DNA of 5,704 bases from Gammaproteobacteria bacterium (lineage in GTDB: Bacteria > Pseudomonadota > Gammaproteobacteria > Thiomicrospirales > Thiomicrospiraceae): positions 1 through 5,704 of the forward strand of contig JAADDM010000291.1 in assembly GCA_013153955.1 (NCBI GenBank), given 5' to 3'. The position numbers and the translations under genes are program-made. Under the pieces are notes generated by a model. The model was not told the DNA's origin. It made no database searches and was given only the letters and a program-made list of their open reading frames with translations. The stretch's first letter is position 1; the number at the start of each line of letters is the position of its first letter. Shown here piece by piece: positions 1 through 5,704 of this stretch.

Positions 1-6
1 TCTGAT

Positions 7-612
7 TTATAAATCCACGCCAATCTGAGCTTTAATGCCACTTTTATAAGCGTGCTTCTCCTCTTTAATCTCCGACACGGTATCAGCAATCTCTCTGAGT
101 TCAGCCAAGGCGGAACGCCCTGTGACCACAACGTGTTGCATAAAGGGACGACTCTTAATGTCCTCTAAGACTGTGTTTTTGTCCAAATATTGATAGCTTA
201 GTAGGTAGGTAAGTTCATCTAAAATCACCAAATCATAGGACTCATCCGAGAGCATCTGTTGGGCAATTTTCCAGCCTTTTTCAGAGGTTTCAATGTCCTG
301 AGTTCTGTCTTGCGTGTCCCAAGTGAAGCCATCGCCTAAGACGTGCCAATCAACGCCCTCTTGTGCGCTAAAAAAGGCCTCTTCTCCGGTATCGGTGCGG
401 CTTTTTATAAACTGGCAGACACCGACTTTCATACCATGCCCTAATGCACGCGCGACCATGCCAAAGGCGGAGGTCGATTTGCCTTTGCCACTGCCGGTAA
501 TCACAATTAATAGGCCTTTTTCATCAGTGGCTTTGTCCATTGAGGCGTGAATTTGCGCCTGCTTCCGTTCCATTTTTAATTTGTGATACGCGTTGCGTTT
601 TGCTTCGTTCAT
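7..612 (-). CDS. btuR: Corrinoid adenosyltransferase (BtuR/CobO/CobA family)
   Basis: 201-aa cytoplasmic ATP:cob(I)alamin adenosyltransferase of the BtuR/CobO type (E. coli BtuR and Salmonella CobA are about 196 aa). It moves the adenosyl group of ATP to the reduced cobalt of corrinoids, making the coenzyme form that CobQ and CbiZ use. The P-loop GSGKGKST is at 40-47, followed by SAFGMVARALGHG at 48-60 and VGVCQFIK at 63-70. The strand VILDELTYLL at 129-138 and VVTGRSA at 162-168 are further family hallmarks. The C-terminus AYKSGIKAQIGVDL at 188-201 matches the conserved family end, so the gene is complete. The charged helical N-terminus (about 1-30) is normal for the family and supports this ATG; AAGG (623-620) lies seven bases upstream of it. 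It follows cbiZ after 108 nt in the same direction and completes the salvage set. Confidence 0.93.
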   Translation of the reverse strand: MNEAKRNAYHKLKMERKQAQIHASMDKATDEKGLLIVITGSGKGKSTSAFGMVARALGHGMKVGVCQFIKSRTDTGEEAFFSAQEGVDWHVLGDGFTWDTQDRTQDIETSEKGWKIAQQMLSDESYDLVILDELTYLLSYQYLDKNTVLEDIKSRPFMQHVVVTGRSALAELREIADTVSEIKEEKHAYKSGIKAQIGVDL

Positions 613-619
613 GGGGATA

Positions 620-623
620 CCTT
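620..623 (-). promoter_or_regulatory. Ribosome binding site of btuR
   Basis: Minus-strand AAGG lies seven bases before the ATG at 612-610. It is a moderate Shine-Dalgarno match with good spacing, and it supports independent initiation of btuR, unlike the coupled cbiZ. Confidence 0.55.
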
Positions 624-660
624 AATGTAGGTTAAGCTGTTCTGTAAGCCTGTATAGGGC

Positions 661-666
661 ATTATA
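661..666 (-). promoter_or_regulatory. Candidate -10 element of an internal btuR promoter
   Basis: The 108-nt gap 613-720 between cbiZ and btuR contains a perfect TATAAT on the minus strand, in AT-rich surroundings. The place where a -35 box should be (about 684-689) reads AAAAAT, a poor match; CTGAAA lies 20 nt upstream, too far for a normal spacer. A start near 654 would give a leader of about 40 nt. No B12 box or other riboswitch element is seen in the gap. It may allow extra expression of btuR, but readthrough from cbiZ is also possible. Confidence 0.35.
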
Positions 667-720
667 TTGAGCTAAATTAATCTATTTTTCAGGGAGTGTG
701 TCCCGTTTATAAACCCGTCG

Positions 721-1494
721 CTATAAAATGGGCTTAACCGCTTCTCTGTTAATGGAGGCGGTTAGACAGGCAATCATCAAGTTGGCCAGCACCTCCGCTA
801 AAATAACATGCTTGCCGCAGTAGTCAATCGGTATGGGGGGGCTTGACGACTCTGCTATGCCTGTTCGCGCTTCCTGAATCGCCACGTTAATTGGTTTACA
901 AGCGATGGCGGTTGAATCCGTTCCTGTGCCGGTTGCCAACTGGGATGAAATTTCGCTCTGAATGCCAAGCCTTTGTAGCGTGGTGGCTCGGGCTTCGGCA
1001 ATTAAACTGTGTGCCTCCACCAGTGCTTTAGGCTGCATTGGGTGATTAATGGCGACAAAGGTGTTAATTGTGCCAAGGGGAACGACGGCTTCAAATAGAT
1101 GGGGGTAGTCAGCAGAATCGCCTGCACAGCGTGCATTGCTGAGTCCGCAGGTGAGCGCAAGCGTGATACGAACGGTATCAATTTGTGCGCTGGCCATTCT
1201 AAAGGAGTTCATCGAGGCCGCTGTCATCATGCCCACCGTGCTATCGGGAAGTGATTGTTGAGCTGCTAGGGCTAACAGGCTATCAGCAGGCGAGGGTGGA
1301 GAAGGCAGTGAGAGGTCTTCAAACGGGCAGTTATCTACTCGATAATTCAGAAAATGTTGGCTGGTGGCAAAGCCTCCATTAAGCTCGGCAGAGCTTAATA
1401 CGGTGTAAGGTTCGTCCAGTGATAACTGTAAGCACTGTTCCGTTTTTTGCACTTTAAATAGGGCTTGCTCAACCTGATAGGCGCACGCTACCAT
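721..1494 (-). CDS. cbiZ: Adenosylcobinamide amidohydrolase (CbiZ)
   Basis: 257-aa cytoplasmic enzyme of the CbiZ family. It hydrolyses the amide bond joining the aminopropanol arm to the corrin ring, turning adenosylcobinamide into adenosylcobyric acid; the bacterial enzyme from Rhodobacter also acts on adenosylpseudocobalamin, allowing corrinoid remodelling. Visible family motifs are VLSSAELNGG at 32-41, GMMTAAS at 88-94, the signature GLSNARCAGD at 117-126, GTINTFVAIN at 141-150, ATGTGTDS at 187-194 and GKH at 227-229. No signal peptide or membrane span is seen. The ATG overlaps the end of cobQ-bluB by 7 nt (stop of the upstream gene inside the ATGGTAG junction), so translation is probably coupled; the only purine-rich stretch ahead is a poor GGTGGGCGG. 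CobQ upstream makes the same product, placing both at one metabolic node. Family assignment is firm; the preferred substrate is not visible in the sequence. Confidence 0.88.
   Translation of the reverse strand: MVACAYQVEQALFKVQKTEQCLQLSLDEPYTVLSSAELNGGFATSQHFLNYRVDNCPFEDLSLPSPPSPADSLLALAAQQSLPDSTVGMMTAASMNSFRMASAQIDTVRITLALTCGLSNARCAGDSADYPHLFEAVVPLGTINTFVAINHPMQPKALVEAHSLIAEARATTLQRLGIQSEISSQLATGTGTDSTAIACKPINVAIQEARTGIAESSSPPIPIDYCGKHVILAEVLANLMIACLTASINREAVKPIL
1488..1494 (-). promoter_or_regulatory. Stop/start overlap coupling cobQ-bluB to cbiZ
   Basis: On the minus strand the junction reads ATGGTAG: the cbiZ ATG (1494-1492) precedes and overlaps in another frame the TAG stop (1490-1488) of the fusion gene. 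With no good Shine-Dalgarno sequence before cbiZ, reinitiation by ribosomes finishing the upstream gene is the likely way it is translated. Confidence 0.7.
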
Positions 1495-3860
1495 TTAATG
1501 CCGCCCACCAATGTCTCTTGATCTTTTGTGACGGAATTTTTTGTGCGGCTTTGAATGCTGGATGTGTCGTGTTCTGAAACGCCCCAACGGTTCAGATAGA
1601 CAACCTTATCTAAGGGTAAAGGCTGTCGCCAGTTCTCTTTTTCAAGCATGGGGATCGGGTAAAAGTCTTTCACGTAGCCTAGGCAGAGAATCGCCACGGG
1701 CTTACCGCCTTGCTCGCCTTGTGGAATGTCTAAACATTCTGCTAGGTCTGTCGGTTCAAAAATAGAGACCCAGCCCAAGCCAATGCCTTCTGCACGTGCG
1801 GCCAAGGCTAAGTTTTGAATGGCACAGCCCACTGAAGCAACATCCATCTCGGGTAGGGTACGGCGGCCGAACTGCTCTTTAGGTCGGTGGTCAGATAGGG
1901 AGATAACCAACACTTCAGCACAGTCTAAAATGCCCTCTACTTTGAGGCGCATAAAGTCATCTTTACACTTATTTAACGCATCCGCAGTACGAATTCGCTC
2001 GGCTTCTACTAGCTTATGAATCTGCTGTCGCAGGCCGTCTTCCTGTATTTTGATAATACGCCAGGGCTGCATAAGTCCCACATTAGGCGCTTGGTGAAAT
2101 GCCGTTAGCAATCTCTCCATAATAGTGGGTGCAATGGGGGTATTTAAAAAATGACGCATGTCTCGACGTTGAGCGATGGCCTGATAAACTGCCTCAATTT
2201 GATGGGGTAAAAAGGCGTGAGAGGTATGTGCTGCGTGAATGCCTGCATCAGGTTTCGCTTCTACATGCGCTTGTGCAGGTACTTCCGAGGCCTTTAAAAT
2301 TTCCTGAATCACCTCCATATCAAGGTGTGCTTCTAATGTATCGGCAAGCCGCTCTAACTGGGTCTCTCTAATGGCACTAATATCCAAAAGAGGACGACTT
2401 TCTGAAACAACCAGGCCTGCCCAATTTAACAAACTCTGTAAGGCTTTGGGTTCATCAAACAGACCATGAAGGTAGCTGACCATCACCTGATTATCATCCG
2501 AGTAAGTTACCGCTTGTTCGGCTGGGTTATTACACGCCAATGGGCAAGTCTCGCCCGCATGAATTTCATAGCCCGTTAAGGGAATGGACGTTTGATGCGC
2601 TGTACGATTATGTTTGTCGGCGCTTGAGTTTGCCCATAAAGTTTCATCAACATCAATATCAGCATCATCAACACCTGTCACCATCTGTTCAGGCAGGTTT
2701 AAAGTCCCTTTAAAATGGCTGAGAGTTTTGTGGTCAGTTAGAGTGGTGGTGTAATCAAAAACAGACAGGCCTGGTTGTTTGGCTGTATCGCCCTCAATTC
2801 TGTCAGGGTCTAAAAGCCACTGACCCAGCATCTGTAAGCCACCACAGATTCCGATAACCTTTCCGCCATAGCGTAGGTGTTTTTGAATTGCGGCCTCCCA
2901 TCCTTGGCTTTTTAGCCACTGTAAATCCCAAATTACATTTTTGCTACCGGGCAAAATAATTAGGTCTGCGCTAGGAATCGCCTGCTCATGGGACACCATC
3001 TTAAAGTCAATATCAGGGTGCAGGCGCAAGGGTTCAAAATCGGTATGATTACTCAGGTGGGGCAGAAGGGGAACCACCACCTTGAGTCGTTTTTGAGTTG
3101 ATTGCAGGGAGGCCGACTCAGGCTCAACTTCCGATTGAGACAGCGCATCTTCCGCATCTAAGTGTAAGCCGTGAAGGTAGGGCAGAACGCCCAAAACAGG
3201 CTTGCCTGTCTGCTGTTCCAACCAGTCTAAGCCGTCTTGTAATAGGGCAATATCACCCCTAAAGCGATTAATCACAAAGCCTTTAATACGCGCTTGTTCC
3301 GATGTACTTAAACAGGCCAACGTACCGATGATATGGGCAAACACACCGCCTTTATCAATGTCGGCAATCAGCACCACGGGGCAGTCCACCTGCTCGGCAA
3401 AGCCCATGTTGGCAATGTCATTTTCGCGCAGATTCACCTCGGCAGGGCTGCCAGCCCCTTCGACAAACAGGGTGCTGTACTGCTGGGAAAGTATGTCAAA
3501 CGACGCTAACACCGCGCGATTAGCCAACGGTTTATAGTCGTGATAGGCCATCGCATCCAAGTTACCGATGGAATGACCTTGAAGAATAACTTGTGCGCCC
3601 GTATCACTGTTTGGTTTGAGTAATACAGGGTTCATATGCACAGTCAGAGGCACTTTGGCGGCCATGGCTTGTAGGGCTTGCGCCCGTCCAATCTCACCAC
3701 CGTCCTCCGTTACAGCGCTATTAAGCGCCATGTTTTGGGGTTTAAACGGCGCAACCGATTGATGATTACGCGCAAACACCCGACACAACCCCGCCACTAA
3801 GGTACTTTTACCTGCATCCGACGTGCAGCCTTGAATCATTAGGGTTTGGGTTGTTTTCAT
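1488..3860 (-). CDS. cobQ-bluB: Fused cobyric acid synthase (CobQ/CbiP) and 5,6-dimethylbenzimidazole synthase (BluB)
   Basis: 790-aa cytoplasmic fusion in one intact frame. Residues 1-515 are a full CobQ, which amidates adenosylcobyrinic acid a,c-diamide at positions b, d, e and g using glutamine and ATP. The N-terminal dethiobiotin-synthetase-like ATPase shows a P-loop variant at 11-20 (GCTSDAGKST), KPQNMALNS at 40-48 and VEGAGSPAE at 133-141. The glutaminase domain shows GICGGLQMLG with nucleophile Cys339, YEIHAGE at 431-437 and YLHGLFD with probable catalytic His465. Residues about 548-760 are a full BluB, a flavin destructase of the nitroreductase fold that turns reduced FMN into dimethylbenzimidazole. 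It shows RRDMR at 565-569, APNVGLMQPW at 591-600 and GLGWVSIF at 694-701; Asp567 and Ser699 probably match the catalytic Asp and Ser of known BluB. Residues 761-790 are an extra polar tail. The start gives the normal CobQ N-terminus. It lies 27 nt after btuB, with only a weak ribosome site, so coupling is likely. Confidence 0.93.
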   Translation of the reverse strand: MKTTQTLMIQGCTSDAGKSTLVAGLCRVFARNHQSVAPFKPQNMALNSAVTEDGGEIGRAQALQAMAAKVPLTVHMNPVLLKPNSDTGAQVILQGHSIGNLDAMAYHDYKPLANRAVLASFDILSQQYSTLFVEGAGSPAEVNLRENDIANMGFAEQVDCPVVLIADIDKGGVFAHIIGTLACLSTSEQARIKGFVINRFRGDIALLQDGLDWLEQQTGKPVLGVLPYLHGLHLDAEDALSQSEVEPESASLQSTQKRLKVVVPLLPHLSNHTDFEPLRLHPDIDFKMVSHEQAIPSADLIILPGSKNVIWDLQWLKSQGWEAAIQKHLRYGGKVIGICGGLQMLGQWLLDPDRIEGDTAKQPGLSVFDYTTTLTDHKTLSHFKGTLNLPEQMVTGVDDADIDVDETLWANSSADKHNRTAHQTSIPLTGYEIHAGETCPLACNNPAEQAVTYSDDNQVMVSYLHGLFDEPKALQSLLNWAGLVVSESRPLLDISAIRETQLERLADTLEAHLDMEVIQEILKASEVPAQAHVEAKPDAGIHAAHTSHAFLPHQIEAVYQAIAQRRDMRHFLNTPIAPTIMERLLTAFHQAPNVGLMQPWRIIKIQEDGLRQQIHKLVEAERIRTADALNKCKDDFMRLKVEGILDCAEVLVISLSDHRPKEQFGRRTLPEMDVASVGCAIQNLALAARAEGIGLGWVSIFEPTDLAECLDIPQGEQGGKPVAILCLGYVKDFYPIPMLEKENWRQPLPLDKVVYLNRWGVSEHDTSSIQSRTKNSVTKDQETLVGGIKW
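1581..2219 (-). other. BluB domain of the fusion protein
   Basis: Codons about 548-760 encode a complete BluB, matching the usual standalone size of roughly 210-230 residues. The order of motifs (RRDMR, APNVGLMQPW, LKVEGI, MDVASVGCAIQNL, AARAEGIGLGWVSIF, LCLGYV, WRQPLPL, WG) follows BluB closely and sets it apart from general nitroreductases, which lack the MQPW and GWVSIF blocks. It should need reduced flavin supplied by another enzyme and molecular oxygen, implying function under aerobic or microaerobic conditions. Confidence 0.88.
2316..3860 (-). other. CobQ domain of the fusion protein
   Basis: Codons 1 to about 515 encode a complete cobyric acid synthase, near the usual family length of 480-510 residues. 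Both the ATP-binding half and the glutamine amidotransferase half keep their key motifs (Lys18 in the P-loop, Cys339, His465). The segment at about 391-426 is an acidic, low-complexity insertion between the LNLP and GYEIH motifs that looks longer than in typical CobQ. The boundary with the linker is approximate. Confidence 0.88.
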
Positions 3861-3887
3861 AGTCTTTCTAAGGGTTCTCTATAAGGT

Positions 3888-5693
3888 CTATAGTGTACCT
3901 TGAATCCCCACAAAGATTTGACGTCCGCCATTAGAGTAAACAGTTTTAGGGGTAAGGTTGTCCGCTTCATAAGTGCCGACTGCGTGCGTGTAATCTTCTT
4001 CAAACGCATTGAGTACACTGATATATACATTTAAAGAATTTGACACGGCGTAGTTGGCATTAAGGTCGGTTACTAGGTAATCGCCAATATTTGCCCCAAG
4101 TTGATCTGCTTTGTCATATTTATTACCGATATAACGAGTCTGTAAACCTAAGCTAAGTTGGTCAAAACCTTCATAGCTTAAAGCGAGATTAGCGGTGTTT
4201 TCAGCACGACGAGCAAGCCACTGACCATTATCATCTTTAGCAGTACCTTGGGTGTAGTTAACAGATAAGTTTGTGTTGATGCTCTTTAGGTATCTTTGAT
4301 AAGCAACCTCAATTCCTTCAAATGTAGACGTACCTGTTAGGTTTTCATAAAAAGCATAGTTGACATAGTCAAACCCAATTAAGTTTTTGGTTCTGGTCTG
4401 ATAGTAAGAAACCTCTAAGCCATATGCACCAAACCCAATATCAAAAGACTGGCTCTCTTCAGGGTTTAAGTTAGCAGTGGCATTATAAGTAGATTGATAT
4501 AGCGTTGGTGCGTTATAGGCTGTTCCTAAGTTGGCTTGGATAAAAAGATCATCATTAAAGTAGTTTTTAATACCGAGCTTTCCTGTCGTTTTATCATCAA
4601 ATTTATTATAGCTATCACTGCGAAGTGCTTCTGTAATAATTAAACGACCATTATTGAATATATTTGTATTGGTTAGTCCTAGGCCCGTATTGTAATAGCT
4701 ATCACCTGTACCATAGTTTAGGTACTGATTACTGCTAGCAACAAAGGCTAGTGTTTGATTCTCTGCGTACTGGTAGCCACCTTTAACACCAAATGCATTA
4801 ATCACCGCATCGTTGTACTGTTTAATCTCATTTTGAGAGATGTAGGCTGTTGCGTTAAAATCGCCTTGGTTAAATAGATATTGCAGACGTTTTAAAGTAT
4901 TTTTGTAGTCCACACTAACCACTTTATCTGGGTCACTCGTGTAATCATAATTTGCCGTGCTGTTTGCCGTGTTTAAAAGAACCTCAACACGGTGTTGCTT
5001 TGAAATGTTAATGCCTACATTTAAGCTTACATCGGTTTGGTTAAAAGCATCATCTTCAAAGTTAGAGGCATTTTCTTGGTAGTTCTTAACTGAGCTGAAT
5101 CCGTCGGTGGTGATGTTGCTAAAGCTCACCGCAAAATCTCCTTCATCAGTGGCAGAGCTTAAGCTTCCTGCCAACTTTTTAAAGTTATTGCTTCCCGTCT
5201 CTACATTGATGGTACCGTGCGTATCTTTTTTGGCCTGCTTGGTAATAATGTTAATCACCCCAGCAGAAGCGTTTGCGCCCCAGATACCAGATTGAGCACC
5301 TTTTAACACCTCAATACGCTCAACCTCACCAATCAACAAAGCGCTCGCAATCGCACCGCCTGTTCCCATTGGGTTGGTCATCTCTACCCCATTGACAAGG
5401 ACTAAAATACCGCTATTAGATTGACCGCGCATCAGTATAGATGTTTTTGTGCCGATACCACCGTTTCGGATAATTTGAATGCCAGGAATACTGCGAATGG
5501 CATCATCTAATGTTCTATAGTGATTGCTTGTAATTTCTTCAGCAGTAATGACTGTTGTACTTGCAGTAACCGAATGTAGGCTTGTTGGAGTATGGTTTGC
5601 CGTCACAACCACTTGGTCTAGTTCGGTTGAGGCTAGTGTGTATGTGCTGCTCAGAGCCACTAAAATGGCGGCTGATAGTTTTGAAAGTTTCAT
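3888..5693 (-). CDS. btuB: BtuB-type TonB-dependent vitamin B12/corrinoid outer-membrane receptor
   Basis: 601-aa outer-membrane transporter, close in length to E. coli BtuB (614 aa). It probably moves cobalamin or related corrinoids into the periplasm using TonB-ExbBD energy. Residues 1-21 form a signal peptide (basic MKLSK, hydrophobic core, likely cleavage after TLA). A TonB box, LDQVVVTA, follows at 25-32. The plug domain spans about 37-151, with SILMRGQSNSGILVLVNG at 85-102 and the VERIEVLKG...GVINII block at 124-150. The rest is a 22-strand-type beta-barrel with BtuB-like stretches near 389-412 (GTAYNAPTLY, LNPEES) and 519-527 (TRYIGNKYD). The asparate-rich loop around 212-221 (FEDDAFNQTD) is where E. 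coli BtuB carries calcium-binding residues; that equivalence is inferred. The chain ends in Leu rather than the usual Phe. The start has a good ribosome site. It is the first visible gene of a B12 cluster, which supports a corrinoid substrate over siderophores. Confidence 0.9.
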   Translation of the reverse strand: MKLSKLSAAILVALSSTYTLASTELDQVVVTANHTPTSLHSVTASTTVITAEEITSNHYRTLDDAIRSIPGIQIIRNGGIGTKTSILMRGQSNSGILVLVNGVEMTNPMGTGGAIASALLIGEVERIEVLKGAQSGIWGANASAGVINIITKQAKKDTHGTINVETGSNNFKKLAGSLSSATDEGDFAVSFSNITTDGFSSVKNYQENASNFEDDAFNQTDVSLNVGINISKQHRVEVLLNTANSTANYDYTSDPDKVVSVDYKNTLKRLQYLFNQGDFNATAYISQNEIKQYNDAVINAFGVKGGYQYAENQTLAFVASSNQYLNYGTGDSYYNTGLGLTNTNIFNNGRLIITEALRSDSYNKFDDKTTGKLGIKNYFNDDLFIQANLGTAYNAPTLYQSTYNATANLNPEESQSFDIGFGAYGLEVSYYQTRTKNLIGFDYVNYAFYENLTGTSTFEGIEVAYQRYLKSINTNLSVNYTQGTAKDDNGQWLARRAENTANLALSYEGFDQLSLGLQTRYIGNKYDKADQLGANIGDYLVTDLNANYAVSNSLNVYISVLNAFEEDYTHAVGTYEADNLTPKTVYSNGGRQIFVGIQGTL

Positions 5694-5699
5694 GAATTT

Positions 5700-5704
5700 T
5701 CCTT
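5700..5704 (-). promoter_or_regulatory. Ribosome binding site of btuB
   Basis: Reading the minus strand, AAGGA lies six bases before the ATG at 5693-5691. This is a strong Shine-Dalgarno match at good spacing and, with the signal peptide that follows directly, fixes the start of btuB. The window ends here, so any promoter or leader is out of view. Confidence 0.75.

Larger units (their letters stand above)
7..5693 (-). other. Cobalamin uptake and remodelling gene cluster (probable operon)
   Basis: All four genes run in the same direction, with gaps of 27 nt, a 7-nt overlap and 108 nt, and no convincing terminator between them. All act on corrinoids: import (BtuB), amidation plus lower-ligand synthesis (CobQ-BluB), side-arm removal (CbiZ) and adenosylation (BtuR). 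Co-transcription of the first three is strongly supported by spacing; that of btuR is likely but less certain. Such operons in proteobacteria are often headed by a cobalamin riboswitch, which would lie beyond the right end of the window and cannot be seen. Confidence 0.75.

Noticed and set aside
692..704. Small hairpin GGGA-CACAC-TCCC after cbiZ as a possible terminator
   Set aside because: The stem is only 4 bp and, on the minus strand, is followed by an A-rich rather than a T-rich run, so it does not fit an intrinsic terminator.
1581..2219. C-terminal domain as a generic nitroreductase
   Set aside because: The MQPW, MDVASVGCAIQNL and GWVSIF motifs and the cobalamin context point to BluB specifically.
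2816..2822. GCCACTG, resembling part of the B12 box of cobalamin riboswitches, also found at 2915-2921 and 4217-4223
   Set aside because: Each is on the plus strand, opposite the direction of all genes, and simply encodes Gln-Trp-Leu in the minus-strand proteins. No surrounding riboswitch structure was seen.
3202..3537. 111-codon plus-strand open frame opposite cobQ, and other plus-strand frames (314-550, 1541-1765, 1819-2019, 2129-2371, 5107-5295)
   Set aside because: All lie entirely antisense to well-recognised genes, show no family motifs, and are shadows of the minus-strand coding sequence.

Overview
The window is a compact, single-strand (minus) cluster of four genes for cobalamin (vitamin B12) uptake, salvage and late biosynthesis. 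In transcription order (right to left) they are: a BtuB-type TonB-dependent outer-membrane corrinoid receptor (5693-3888), a fused cobyric acid synthase plus 5,6-dimethylbenzimidazole synthase (CobQ-BluB, 3860-1488), an adenosylcobinamide amidohydrolase (CbiZ, 1494-721) and a corrinoid adenosyltransferase (BtuR/CobO/CobA type, 612-7). The first three are tightly packed, with a 27-nt gap and then a 7-nt overlap, and are almost certainly co-transcribed. The fourth follows after 108 nt, which holds a possible internal promoter. Coding density is very high and no mobile element, RNA gene, CRISPR array or convincing terminator is visible.

The TonB-dependent receptor with a signal peptide means a Gram-negative (diderm) host. 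The BtuB type, the gene style and the moderate GC content fit a gammaproteobacterium. A free-living sulfur-oxidising or marine lineage (for example Thiomicrospira/Hydrogenovibrio relatives) is a guess only; the sequence does not establish a genus. The receptor gene looks more AT-rich than the enzyme genes downstream.

The genes converge on one metabolite, adenosylcobyric acid. BtuB brings corrinoids across the outer membrane. BtuR adds the upper adenosyl ligand. CobQ amidates adenosylcobyrinic acid a,c-diamide to adenosylcobyric acid, and CbiZ reaches the same compound by cutting the aminopropanol arm from adenosylcobinamide (and, in characterised bacterial enzymes, from adenosylpseudocobalamin). 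BluB makes the lower ligand, dimethylbenzimidazole, from reduced FMN. Together they look like a corrinoid salvage and remodelling unit: import any corrinoid, strip it to adenosylcobyric acid, and rebuild it with dimethylbenzimidazole. The nucleotide-loop enzymes needed to finish (CbiB/CobD, CobU, CobT, CobS) are not in this window and should be nearby or elsewhere.

The most notable point is the CobQ-BluB fusion, which joins two enzymes that are not consecutive in the pathway. No wholly unknown system is evident; these are recognisable families in an uncommon arrangement.
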